Of a stretch of DNA of 33,647 nt, positions 19,933 through 28,107 are shown one piece after another. Every line of letters starts with the position of its first letter. Positions within the stretch are counted from its first letter, which is position 1. Position numbers and translations under genes: made by a program. A model generated the notes under the pieces. That model made no database searches. It was not told where the DNA came from and saw only the letters and a program-made list of their open reading frames with translations. Origin of the DNA: Corynebacterium sp. (GTDB lineage: Bacteria; Actinomycetota; Actinomycetes; Mycobacteriales; Mycobacteriaceae); assembly GCA_030528295.1 (NCBI GenBank), contig JAUMZC010000012.1, positions 1-33,647 of the forward strand, written 5' to 3'.

Positions 19933-21279
19933 ATGATTCTTGAGTTCCGCGTCACTAACTACCGTTCCTATAGGGATACAGCGATTTTTTCCATGATCCC
20001 CACTCGAGAACAGAAATTTAGAGATCGGTTAGCTTTTGTGGAAAAACGCTACCGCAAGAAAGTTAATCCTATTGCTGCGGTTTATGGCCCAAATGCTTCT
20101 GGCAAAAGTAACCTGCTGAGGGGAATTGTCGACTTACAACTACTGATCCAAGGAGATACTACGGCTTGGAAGGAAGATTTATACTTCCGACTGGATGCGC
20201 AAAAGAAAACCGAACCAGTAGTATTCCAGGTTCATTTTCTTCATAAAGAAATGATCTACGTTTATGGACTGAGTATTCTTGCCGGGAAAGTGGTAGAAGA
20301 ATACCTCTATCAGATGACTAGTGTGAGTGAAACACTGCTCTTTGAACGCGATGAGTCATCAATCGAACTGGGAAAGCTATTAGATGATCCGACCCTGGGG
20401 CTCATTAAGGACAATATCGAACCTAATGAGACCTTCGCGCATCGTCTTGGTAGTACTTTCCGAAACAAAGACGAATACAGTGATTTTTGCGCTCCGTATC
20501 TTTTTTTCAAACGGGTGATTGCCATTGGCAGAGGTGGTACTGCTATTCCACATCCGCTCTATAGGAACGAAGCAACGTTTAGCCTTAATAAGGCTCTGGA
20601 AGCTCTTGACACCGGTTTATTGAGGTTGGATTTTATTGATGCGGAATTTTCCAGTGCGACGGTTTCGGAAGCAGAAGCTGCGGAACTTTTAGAATCGCGT
20701 GATATTTCAGAGTGGTTACTAGTACGAAACTCGCGTATGTACCTTATTGCCAGCGATGTGGGCGGAAAGTCGTTGCAGCAAGTGCGATTTATTCATCAAG
20801 GCTTTGAGGGTGAATTCGCACTTGAATGGCAAGATTTATCTCACGGAACCCAAAAAATCATCTCTATCCTCCCGTGGCTATGGATTGTTATGAATGCTAA
20901 AGAGCCTCCGGTGTTGCTTATTGACGAACTAGATTTGGGACTCCACACATCCCTTGTAGCAAGTCTCATTGATGCTTTTCTGGCACGGTGTACTCCACAG
21001 TCACGTGGCCAACTGCTGTTCACAGCGCATGATTTGTTGCTGATGGATCTTGAATACCTACGTCGCGATGAAATCTGGATCTGTGAGAAAGGAAGCAAGG
21101 GAGCTTCTGAGTTAATCCGCCTCACCGACTACAAGGGGATACGGGCTGACCTTGATATTCGAAAGAGTTATTTGGAGGGTAGGTTTGGGGGGATGCCGCA
21201 GATTTTTAAATCACAGCTCTGTGATGCATTAGATGTTTCAGGCAGCTTAGGAGTGGAAAGTGCCAAAGAAAAGGCGTGA
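19933..21279 (+). CDS. RloA-like AAA ATPase (OLD/ABC-ATPase type)
   Basis: This 448-residue protein has an ABC/SMC-type ATPase split by a large insert, as in OLD- and RloA-like proteins encoded in phage-defence loci. The start ILEFRVTNYRSYRDTAIFSM is the typical first strand. Walker A is GPNASGKS (residues 52-59), the signature-like LSHGTQKI lies near 307, and Walker B is VLLIDELDLGLH (D331-E332). The H-switch TAHD contains His366. The conserved tail SYLEGRFGGMPQIF completes the fold. No nuclease domain is visible in the protein itself; the effector is expected from the next gene. A well-placed AAAGGA precedes ATG 19933. It overlaps the RloB-like gene by 20 bases. Partner function as an abortive-infection ATPase is inferred from the family. 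Confidence 0.85.
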   Translation: MILEFRVTNYRSYRDTAIFSMIPTREQKFRDRLAFVEKRYRKKVNPIAAVYGPNASGKSNLLRGIVDLQLLIQGDTTAWKEDLYFRLDAQKKTEPVVFQVHFLHKEMIYVYGLSILAGKVVEEYLYQMTSVSETLLFERDESSIELGKLLDDPTLGLIKDNIEPNETFAHRLGSTFRNKDEYSDFCAPYLFFKRVIAIGRGGTAIPHPLYRNEATFSLNKALEALDTGLLRLDFIDAEFSSATVSEAEAAELLESRDISEWLLVRNSRMYLIASDVGGKSLQQVRFIHQGFEGEFALEWQDLSHGTQKIISILPWLWIVMNAKEPPVLLIDELDLGLHTSLVASLIDAFLARCTPQSRGQLLFTAHDLLLMDLEYLRRDEIWICEKGSKGASELIRLTDYKGIRADLDIRKSYLEGRFGGMPQIFKSQLCDALDVSGSLGVESAKEKA

Positions 21280-21922
21280 TGTTTCGCTTTCCCGCTCCAA
21301 AAAGGGCACGAGGGAACAGCAGGTGTAGTTTCTGATTGTCACCGAAGGGGAAACTGAACGGCTATATTTTGAGCAGCTACAGCAGGCATTGAATCTGAAA
21401 GATGCTCCGGTTCAAGTTGTGCTTGAAGTTATGAGGTCAAAGGAGGGGTCTGCGCCAAAGAATCTCCATAACGCGATGACTAGATGGATTGATGAAAAAC
21501 GAAAAAGCGGCACCATTCAAAGCGGTGATGCCGCTTGGGTGGTGCTTGACGACGATTCTAGGCCCACAGCGGACTTTGCCGAAGTTGAGGCTTGGGTCTC
21601 CGATCGGAAAGATAGGTTTGCGGGATTCAGCAAACCGCAATTCGAATATTGGATTTTGCTCCATTTCCTAAAAGCCACTGGTATCTCCACGCAAAGAGAA
21701 TGCATGGAAACTTTGCTGCGGGAAGTTCCTAGTTATCGGAAGACAGATAAAAACTTTTTTGAAAAATTAGATCGAAACAAGATTGAAGCAGTGAAAAATC
21801 ATGCGGAGGAGCTGCATAAAAAGTTAACCGAGCAGTCATCGGTTTCTGAAATGAAGGAATTTCCTACGGCTGTGACAAATCTTCATATTTTGGTGGAACA
21901 GATTCTGGGTAGGTTGAGGTGA
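21260..21922 (+). pseudogene. RloB-like gene interrupted by an in-frame TAG
   Basis: GTG 21260, seven bases after an AGGAG, opens a frame that overlaps the ATPase end and reads PKKRRDVSLSRSKKGTREQQ. It meets TAG at 21326-21328 (codon 23) and continues in the same frame to TGA 21920-21922. After the stop comes FLIVTEGETERLYFEQL, the acidic Toprim-like start of RloB proteins, then AWVVLDDDSRP and FAGFSKPQFEYWILLHF, the family hallmark (PF13707-like). Without the TAG it would be a normal ~220-residue RloB. A restart at TTG 21389 would lack the IVTEGE motif, so the product is probably inactive unless the amber codon is read through. The interrupted partner leaves the ATPase orphaned. Confidence 0.8.
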
Positions 21923-21954
21923 ATGATGCCGAGCAAAATTATCCAACAAAAACA

Positions 21955-22868
21955 CTAGGCAGCCTCACCTACACTATCCATGAGCCTTCGAGCTGTATTG
22001 TAGTTCTTCAGCCCCAATAGGTATAGAGCATCCATGATTTGCAGCAGGTCTGAGCCCATGGCATTAGCAGTTGCACGGGTGAAGTGTGTGCCCAACCTGG
22101 GACGCATATTGCTCATGCCATTGCCCTTTCCTGCTGGTTTCTCCACACCTTTGTAGGAGCATTTTTCAATTATTGTTTCTGCTTTGTTTCGGGGGGATGA
22201 GCCCCAGATCGACGCCGTGCCAAACCACAGCTTCAGGGCTTACACCCAACCTGTGGGCCACTTGTTTTACTACTTCTGAACCAGAGTTACGCCATTCTTC
22301 ACTCAGATATCTTTCAGGTATTAGAAACTCCGCTGCAAAACGATTACACCAACGCTCTATGATCGGAGCGCCACCGATAGTCTCTCCGGAAACCCTAGGT
22401 TCTCCAAGTATGACATGCCCGAGTTCATGGGCAAGGCTAAAAATCTGACCGCAACGTACGTGCTGCTTCTTCAGGATCGTCTGTATTGGTGCACTTTCCC
22501 AACAGCTCAACATGCTCTAGACCAGCATCTTCGACGTAGTCTTTGTACCAGTCAAGACGTGACTGGCAGTCGCTAATAACCTGTTCCAGCTCAGCGCTTG
22601 GGTGCGAAACATCTGAGCTGCCGATTGTCCGAAAATCAGGAAGAGCAATGTGGGTTTCGATAGGACGATCAAGAAGCAAGAAGGGGAAAGGGACATGAGC
22701 TTTCTCTGCCAGTTTCTCGGCTTGCCGAAGAGTTGGCTCACCAGTTCCCCCAATCCACAACGGAAGGTTTCGGAAGTCTGACTGCTGTGAGAGTTCCTCG
22801 ACTGTGTACCTAGTCCTGTGCACTGCCCATAGAAGCACTTCAGGGGTGATTGAAACCCTAGTGTCCAC
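21955..22868 (-). pseudogene. HTH-ImmA/IrrE metallopeptidase gene with deletion and frameshift
   Basis: Three frame segments form one broken gene. The 5' part (22868-22437) starts at GTG behind a strong AAGGAGGTGG. It encodes an XRE-like region (VSITPEVLLWAVHRTRYTVEELS, read here as neighbouring motifs, then TLRQAEKLAEKAHVPFPFLLL). It runs to AARTLRSDF and stops. The next segment, in another frame, has the zinc motif FSLAHELGHVILGE and IERWCNRFAAEFLIP. About 70-80 residues normally found between these are missing, so the junction near 22445 is an out-of-frame deletion. A second shift lies at the six-G run 22191-22196; one base fewer would join LIPRNKAE to the C-terminal segment RPRLGTHFTRATANAM and LLGLKNYNTARRL. 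Relatives are regulators or toxin-antitoxin partners. It is convergent with the RloB-like gene. Confidence 0.8.
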
Positions 22869-23164
22869 GTCGCCACCTCCTTGCCGGTACGAGAATAGGG
22901 TGGTGATACAAAAGTATCAAATGTAACAATTATGCGAATGGTGCAGGACAGACGATCTATCAGTGGTTGCCGCTTTATCATCAGGTAGGCGGGGAAGATA
23001 TACTGCAGAAAATGTGTCTGCCGCTTTGCGGCGCCCACAGATCACGCCCACTTTCACTATCAGGGTGTATTCAAGATGAGCTGCTGCACTAGTGGCAGCT
23101 AAGTTTGCAGATTCCGATAGGCAAAAACTAGAGGTTAAACAATTGATTTATTGGTTATTTATCC
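22869..23164. other. Gap between the ImmA/IrrE pseudogene and the HEAT-like ORF
   Basis: Apart from the ribosome binding site and palindrome of the minus-strand gene, one plus-strand frame is open for about 62 codons up to TAG 23090-23092. It contains QTIYQWLPLYHQVGGEDIL. It has no start codon at its beginning and I do not recognise it. No RNA gene or repeat was seen. Confidence 0.4.
22904..22919. promoter_or_regulatory. Operator-like palindrome of the ImmA/IrrE gene
   Basis: TGATACAAAAGTATCA is a perfect palindrome with a four-base A spacer, about 35 bases upstream of the GTG start. XRE-type regulators commonly bind such short inverted repeats at their own promoter; autoregulation is inferred. 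Confidence 0.5.
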
Positions 23165-23386
23165 ATGGGCAAGACAAGTAGCTCACTGGTTGCCTACTTA
23201 TGGGCTGATCACAACCAACCGAAATACATCGGTGATCTATTAGCAGCCGATCCAGATTTTCGAGTACGAATCTCGCTCGCAGATGCAATACGGGACAAAC
23301 ATAGAGAACAGTTTCCCGAAATATTCGAAAAACTGGAGCGAGATCCAAGGTTCAGTGTTCGAAGCAAGTTGAAACGACGAGCGTGA
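23165..23386 (+). CDS. Small protein with HEAT-like helical repeats
   Basis: The predicted protein has 73 residues and is charged and helical. Two similar units are visible, IGDLLAADPDFRVRISLADAI and FEKLERDPRFSVRSKLKRR (the first read as overlapping motifs). Each has the DP-x-x-x-VR pattern of HEAT or variant leucine-rich repeats. No ribosome binding site precedes ATG 23165, and the frame is closed just upstream by TGA 23144-23146. It could be a genuine small gene, or the C-terminal fragment of a longer repeat protein that has been lost. No partner gene suggests a role. Confidence 0.4.
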   Translation: MGKTSSSLVAYLWADHNQPKYIGDLLAADPDFRVRISLADAIRDKHREQFPEIFEKLERDPRFSVRSKLKRRA

Positions 23387-23523
23387 TGTTTATTGCTGGT
23401 CAGTTGTTTTAAATAGCCGCGCGAGAGATTGTGGCTTCACTAGAAAATTAGGGTGCTTTTCAAGACAGTCCTTTAACCTCACTGGGAATCATGCTTATCG
23501 ATCAAGATTTTTAATCTCATTGG

Positions 23524-24693
23524 TCACGATGGATCGGTGACGCTACTAAGCCCCAACCAATCAGCCATGGTTTTGAGTGTTTGATCTAAAGCTGATGGCG
23601 CTGTGCGCGGGGCGTTGGGTTCCCAAGTGAGTTGCTGGACGCGCAGGGTTTCGGCGGCGCGGTCGGCTTTTAGGTCTACCCGGCCGACCAGCTCATCGCC
23701 GAACACAAATGGCAACACATAGTAACCGTGGGTGCGTTGTGCTTTCGGAGTGTAGATCCCAATGCGATAGTGCATTCCAAATAATTGTTGTGTGCGCTCC
23801 CGGTGCCAAATCAATGAATCAAACGGGCTCACGAGGGTGACGACCTCCGCTTTCCGTGGTCTGCGCGCCGCCGTCCACAGAAAATGCTCACCGTGATCCG
23901 CCACCTCGACAGACTCTAGTTCACCGGTGCCAAGCAGATATTTGATTGCAGGGTCGGTTTCTTGTGCGGTCATTCGGAAATAGTCCCGCAGGCTTGCCCG
24001 CGTAGCGACGCCCAGCGCCTTGGCCGCCGTTCGCACAAGCTCAATGTGTGCTTCGGTGAAGGGGATAGTACCTAGTCGAGCATACGTTTCACCCGGGATA
24101 ACACGTTCAGCGAGGTCAAAAACACGCTCAAACTGAGTGTTTCGCCCTGTAGGTGCCAAGACACCCGCCCTAAATAGGTATTCGATTGTTAATTTGGTGG
24201 AAGTCCAGTTCCAACCCCAATGGTCCCTGCGCTTAGTTTCCTCGATGTTCAACGCGGCTTCACACTCGCGGGATGTTAGCGGTTCGCGGTGGTCGAATTT
24301 GTCCAAGATTGCGTCAATGATGCCAGGGTGTTGCTGCAGGACGTCGTCAAGCCGACCCCAGGTTTCCGGTGAGGCTTTTGCCTGCCGAAATTAAAACAGC
24401 GGCCACCGTGACGAAGGGATCAAACTTGCCATATGTGCCCAAGATTCGACCAGTGGCCATGGGTGGTGATCGCGCATAACGTCGAGAAGTGCGGTGTCGT
24501 AGTCGCCGAGACGGGAGAAAAACGGCAGGTAGTGGGCGCGCGCCAGCACATTCACCGAATCAACCTGCACCACACCAACCCTGCCCATCACCCGGTGAAT
24601 ATGCCTGCGTGTTACCCGTTCAGGTTGTGGATCTAGAAACCCCTGCGCCGCAAGCGCAATCCCACGTGCCTCAGGCAACGAAAACTTAGTCAC
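23524..24693 (-). pseudogene. AlkZ-type (HTH_42) DNA glycosylase gene with in-frame TAA
   Basis: The frame from GTG 24693 to the stop near 23524 encodes a winged-helix HTH_42 protein of about 389 residues, the AlkZ/YcaQ family that excises alkylated bases or unhooks crosslinks. The N-terminal segment has VMGRVGVVQVDSVNVLARAHY, read here as VGVVQVDSVNVL with the QVD at the family's catalytic Q-x-D/Q position, then FFSRLGDYD and VESWAHMASLIP. After SSRWPLF comes TAA at 24391-24393, and the same frame continues with FRQAKASPETWGRL, FEATRE-like helices and VSPFDSLIWHRERTQQLFG. One base change would restore the gene. A start at 24306 could make only a C-terminal part, so the gene is probably inactive. 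Confidence 0.78.
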
Positions 24694-24890
24694 ACTAGGA
24701 ATGGTAATGGGCGGTATGCGTGAGGGAGTTCCTTGGTAAGCGATCTGAAGGACCCTTGTAGGAAGAACGCTCCATCGGCTGCGGAACTAATCGGTGACCA
24801 GCATCAGGGATTCATCCGCAGTGCAAACTTCAAGCGATCAGACCTATCCAACTTTGAAGAGTTTGGGAAACAAGAATGTTTGATTGTGTG

Positions 24891-25241
24891 TTAGCTGAGT
24901 GAGTCCTCGTAATCCATAAGCTCGAAGATTGCATCACGCTGTTGTTGTTTGAGTTCTTCAAGTAGTGCGAGTACTTCTTCGGACTTTAGGCGATGGTGGG
25001 TTCCTACCTTGCGTGCAGATAATCGACCATTTCGGATGTATTTCATTACGGTGGGTCTAGAGACATCAAGCATCGCAGCTGCGGTGGTTGTGGTGACTTC
25101 TTTCGGCAGCATAGATATAGAAATTGATTGTTCATTTTTGACCGCTTGAAGTACTGCGTTGAGTAGTTCCCTCAATTCCTTTGGCATTTCTGGAGTGCGG
25201 TTGGCGGTGAAGGCACTAACGTCTGCTCCGGCAGCTTCCAT
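24891..25241 (-). CDS. Excisionase-type HTH protein, antitoxin-like
   Basis: This 116-residue (or longer) protein contains a MerR/excisionase-type helix-turn-helix, with TTAAAMLDVSRPTVMKYIRNG followed by LSARKVGTHHRLKSEEV (given as separate motifs). An acidic helical tail EELKQQQRDAIFELMDYEDS follows. Proteins of this form in actinobacteria are usually antitoxins placed just before a PIN-domain toxin gene. No PIN gene follows here, only about 200 bases of non-coding DNA and then alkZ, so it is an orphan. ATG 25241 has no ribosome binding site. The frame stays meaningful upstream (VRLSNKERASIVHF) to GTG 25316 behind AGGAAGGA, but TAA at 25296-25298 interrupts it at codon 7. It may therefore be a damaged gene. 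Confidence 0.65.
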   Translation of the reverse strand: MEAAGADVSAFTANRTPEMPKELRELLNAVLQAVKNEQSISISMLPKEVTTTTAAAMLDVSRPTVMKYIRNGRLSARKVGTHHRLKSEEVLALLEELKQQQRDAIFELMDYEDSLS

Positions 25242-25590
25242 GAAATGAACAATTGATGCTCGCTCTTTATTGGAGAGCCTGACGGAATGGCTTTTTTACG
25301 TGGTGGTCGTGCTCACTTTTGCCGATTCCTTCCTGTGTGAAAGCTTCGCTGTTTCCTGCAGAGGTGTCGCCCATTGTATCCATGTTGCACTTATAAGTGC
25401 AACTACTGGACGTTTCTTGTGTGTCGCAAAGACTCATTAAGGCTGAAAATATCAACGTCGGGTGCGCATATATAGGGTGGAGTTTTGTGCATCATGTTCG
25501 GGGCGCCGATTAGCGTTTTAGTGGGTTGTGTGTGATTAGTTGTAGTTATTTGTGGGCAACTGATTGGTACGTGTTTTACTAAGGGAATTG
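25242..25590. other. Upstream region of the HTH gene
   Basis: This stretch contains the interrupted N-terminal codons of the HTH gene (25242-25316, TAA at 25296-25298), its probable ribosome binding site near 25327-25334 and a perfect palindrome at 25384-25403. The rest is AT/GT-rich, and no further gene or RNA could be supported. Confidence 0.5.
25384..25403. promoter_or_regulatory. Perfect 20-bp palindrome upstream of the HTH gene
   Basis: GTTGCACTTATAAGTGCAAC is fully self-complementary with no spacer. It lies about 68 bases upstream of the extended GTG start of the HTH gene. Such palindromes are typical operators of antitoxin autoregulation; binding by this HTH protein is inferred. Confidence 0.55.
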
Positions 25591-26526
25591 CTAAGGGGTA
25601 GACAATACTTCGTTATTTGTGAAAATAATGGGTTGGGAATATTCCTGGTCGGGGCCGTCGTCGTAAAGGGAACGCAGGTAGTCATTGAGTTGGTCGTAGT
25701 CGCGGAATTTTAGTGCCTGGTATGGTTTGTCGAACGCGAGCTTTTCAATAAACATAATGCCGTTTTCGTGTGGTACAGCAACCCCAATGTGGCCGATAAA
25801 TAAGTGCGCGGGTGTGTCTAAAGTGTCGTGGATAAAAACGCTCACTATCTTAATGTCCTGATTAGTAAACGTAATCCCTAGGTCATGGAAATAGCGTTTG
25901 ATATCCGCAATATGTTGCTGTGAATTATGCTCACTGGTGGTTTTAATGCGCCCGAAGATTTGTGTAAAAGCTTCTTTTTCAGATTCGCTAAGTAAAGGAT
26001 CGGGGGCGTGTGCGATTGCGTCTTCATCCATAAACAATAGAGAGGTATCCGCATTCGATTGTTGCGGATTAACAGTGACAAGATCCTCAGTGAGTAAAAA
26101 GGTATTAATGCGGCAATTCGTACCAATAAATTCCGGGAAACGTGTGTTCCACAAATTTGAAAGTTTATCTAGGGGATAGTCATCAGAATACGTGTGGAAA
26201 CCATCTGGTAGCAGCGAATCTTTAGCCACAGTTTGGTTATACAAATCAACCTGGGCGAAGAATCGATCGGTGCCTTCAGTAGGAACACCCGCAGCGAGCA
26301 GTGCCGTACGAACCTCGGTTTTACTAGCCTCATCGACCAGGTTGGACATCAAGACCCCGTCTAGTGCGGGTGGTATAACGGCACTGCTTGAAGTGGCTGA
26401 AGTCATCGATGTTTCTGATGTTGTAGGGGAGGTAGCTGGTTGTGCGCAGCTTGCCAACACCAATGTGATGCTCAGGGAAAGACCAAGATAAACCAAACCA
26501 CTAGGCACATTGACCATGGCGCTCAT
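25591..26526 (-). CDS. DUF4300-family lipoprotein
   Basis: The protein is a secreted lipoprotein of about 311 residues. A signal peptide (VPSGLVYLGLSLSITLVL) leads to the lipobox LASC. A Ser/Thr-rich linker follows, and then a domain that matches DUF4300 in pattern: MSNLVDEASKTEVRTALLAAG, FFAQVDLYN, FIGTNCRINTFLL, DEDAIAHAPDPLLSESEKEAF, VSVFIHDTL, LFIGHIGVAVPHENGIMFIEKL and QLNDYLRSLY. The function of DUF4300 is unknown; it occurs on the surface of Gram-positive host-associated bacteria. The frame is open to 26709, but ATG 26526 or 26517 places the signal peptide at the N-terminus. Neither has a strong ribosome binding site. The gene looks intact, unlike several neighbours. Confidence 0.85.
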   Translation of the reverse strand: MSAMVNVPSGLVYLGLSLSITLVLASCAQPATSPTTSETSMTSATSSSAVIPPALDGVLMSNLVDEASKTEVRTALLAAGVPTEGTDRFFAQVDLYNQTVAKDSLLPDGFHTYSDDYPLDKLSNLWNTRFPEFIGTNCRINTFLLTEDLVTVNPQQSNADTSLLFMDEDAIAHAPDPLLSESEKEAFTQIFGRIKTTSEHNSQQHIADIKRYFHDLGITFTNQDIKIVSVFIHDTLDTPAHLFIGHIGVAVPHENGIMFIEKLAFDKPYQALKFRDYDQLNDYLRSLYDDGPDQEYSQPIIFTNNEVLSTP

Positions 26527-26707
26527 TCTAACTAACAGCGTGAATGTCTTTCCAAAGTATGAATGCGGCTTCGCCGGTGTTTGGGGCGCGGAAGCGGAAA
26601 GGCATGTTGACTCCGAACCTCCGTGCGACGAATTTTGAAGGGCGGGATCGACGTCATCGTTGATGGTGGCTAGATTAGCCTGGTGTTTTGCTGAGACGAG
26701 GTGGAAC

Positions 26708-27102
26708 ATGTCACCTGGAGAATCGTTTCAATATCCGAGCTGGCTCCGGTTGTGTGCCTACGGTGCGTTCGCAGCGGTCATTCCCTCCGCGTTGTGGCGG
26801 GTGCTGTGATGGTCGGGCTAATTCCGGGGACAGCTGAGTTGCGCGATTTTGAGCTTGCGGGAAATCCGGCGCTCGGTTACACCTATGTTGTTGGTCTCTC
26901 GGTTGTGCAACTTGCGACTGGCTATCTCGCCGTTGGGTTGGTGCGGCGTGGGGCATAACGCGCTTTGGGAGGCGCGTTCCGCCAATTCTTCCGGTCGTGT
27001 TGGGTACCGCAGGCGGGTTAGCAGTCACCTGGATTGTCAACATCTCGATGGTGTCTGCCATCGCTCAAGGTAGCTGGCCCGACGCTGGCACCACCGTCGA
27101 AC
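26708..27102 (+). pseudogene. Integral membrane protein gene with two frameshifts
   Basis: ATG 26708, behind GAGGTGG, starts SPGESFQYPSWLRLCAYGAF and AAVIPSALWRVL, then hits TGA at 26807. Two extra bases (26807-26808) shift to MVGLIPGTAELRDFELAG and YTYVVGLSVVQLATGYLAVGLVR. A one-base loss near 26947 shifts again to WGITRFGRRVPPILPVVLGTAGG and VTWIVNISMVSAIAQGSW. Together these read as one four-helix membrane protein of the kind seen in many actinobacteria. The similarity fades near 27100, so the 3' end is also missing. Function unknown and gene inactive. Confidence 0.7.
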
Positions 27103-27342
27103 CGCGCTCGTCGTCTGAACGAACATTTCCGCATTTGAGCCTGCAGATGAGCAGAAAGGCAGGTGCCTCTGACCCGAAGGTTCGAATCGAAGTGGTTGTG
27201 CGCAATCCTGCGTATTGCAGGATCTGCAAGAGATGTCTTGATCCCACTCCATACTCTGGCTTCATGTCGAGCGCACTTCAGATCAACCTTATAGTCAGGG
27301 ACGTGGTGCGGACCTGGCGTTGTGCGCGGCGTCGACAGCCGA

Positions 27343-28107
27343 CTATTGATTGCTTACCGCAAGGCCGCGTAGGCCGATGAGTACGCTGAGGATTGCTGTA
27401 ATGATTGCGGCGAGGAAACCCCAACCGACGTTGTTGGTGAGGATGTTGCCGACGAGTAGGTCGCGCTGGGCGTCGACAATGTGGGTGAGTGGGTTGGCGC
27501 TGGCGAGTATTCGCATCCACGCCGGTGCACCTTCGAGTGGGAGAAGGACGCCGGAGAGGATCATTATAGGGAATAGCAATGTTTGTTGCAGTGTCCAAAA
27601 CATCCAGTTTTGTTTGCGCGTTGCCAGTGCTAGCGCATAACTGAATGCGCCGATACCGATCCCTATGATTCCCAACAGCACGAGTCCAATGATGAATCCG
27701 AGCGGGTCGGGGCGGAAACCGAACAGTAAGGCTACGAGTGTGATCATTATTGCTTGGATGACTATTGGGAAGAATTCTTTTAGGGATTTTCCTAGGAATA
27801 GTGCTGGTCGGCGGAGGGGTGTGACAAGAAGGCGTTCGAAACTCCCGTCGATCATGTCTGTGTGGAGGCTGGCACCTGCGGTGGATGTGCCGAATAAGAC
27901 AATCATGACCAGGATTCCGGGTACGAACCAGGACAGTGAGGCGCCGGTTTCTGCGTTGACAATTGGCCCAAACAGCAGCAGGAAAAAGAGTGGTTGTACC
28001 AGTCCGAACATAAAATAGAACGGGTCGTTGAATAGGGGTTTCAGTTCGCGCTGAGTGGTCAGCAGAGTATCGCGGAGAAGGTTTCGTTTGGTGGTTGTGG
28101 TGGTCAT
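27343..28107 (-). CDS. ABC-2 type exporter permease (DrrB-like)
   Basis: This 254-residue integral membrane protein has six helices of the ABC2_membrane fold. It starts with a polar segment and FNDPFYFMFGLVQPLFFLLLFG, read as overlapping motifs. WFVPGILVMIVLFGTS, GSFERLLVTPLRRPALFLGKSL (the conserved cytoplasmic loop) and LFPIMILSGVLLPLEGAPAWM follow. The motif order and NPLTHIVDAQRDLLVGN near the C-terminus are typical of DrrB-type permeases that export drugs, lipids or polyketides. Its start overlaps the stop of the ATPase gene by four bases, so the two are co-translated. The substrate cannot be told. Confidence 0.9.
   Translation of the reverse strand: MTTTTTKRNLLRDTLLTTQRELKPLFNDPFYFMFGLVQPLFFLLLFGPIVNAETGASLSWFVPGILVMIVLFGTSTAGASLHTDMIDGSFERLLVTPLRRPALFLGKSLKEFFPIVIQAIMITLVALLFGFRPDPLGFIIGLVLLGIIGIGIGAFSYALALATRKQNWMFWTLQQTLLFPIMILSGVLLPLEGAPAWMRILASANPLTHIVDAQRDLLVGNILTNNVGWGFLAAIITAILSVLIGLRGLAVSNQ

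Noticed and set aside
21326-25298. An alternative genetic code or general stop-codon readthrough
   Set aside because: The three in-frame stops are of two types (TAG and TAA), both of which end intact core genes normally in the same window, and the neighbouring genes carry frameshifts and deletions too. Ordinary gene decay explains them better.
27177-27190. GGTTCGAATC, the usual T-loop of a tRNA
   Set aside because: The bases on either side do not pair into a T-stem, and no acceptor or anticodon arm can be drawn around it. It lies in a decayed stretch, so it is probably coincidence or at most a tRNA scrap.
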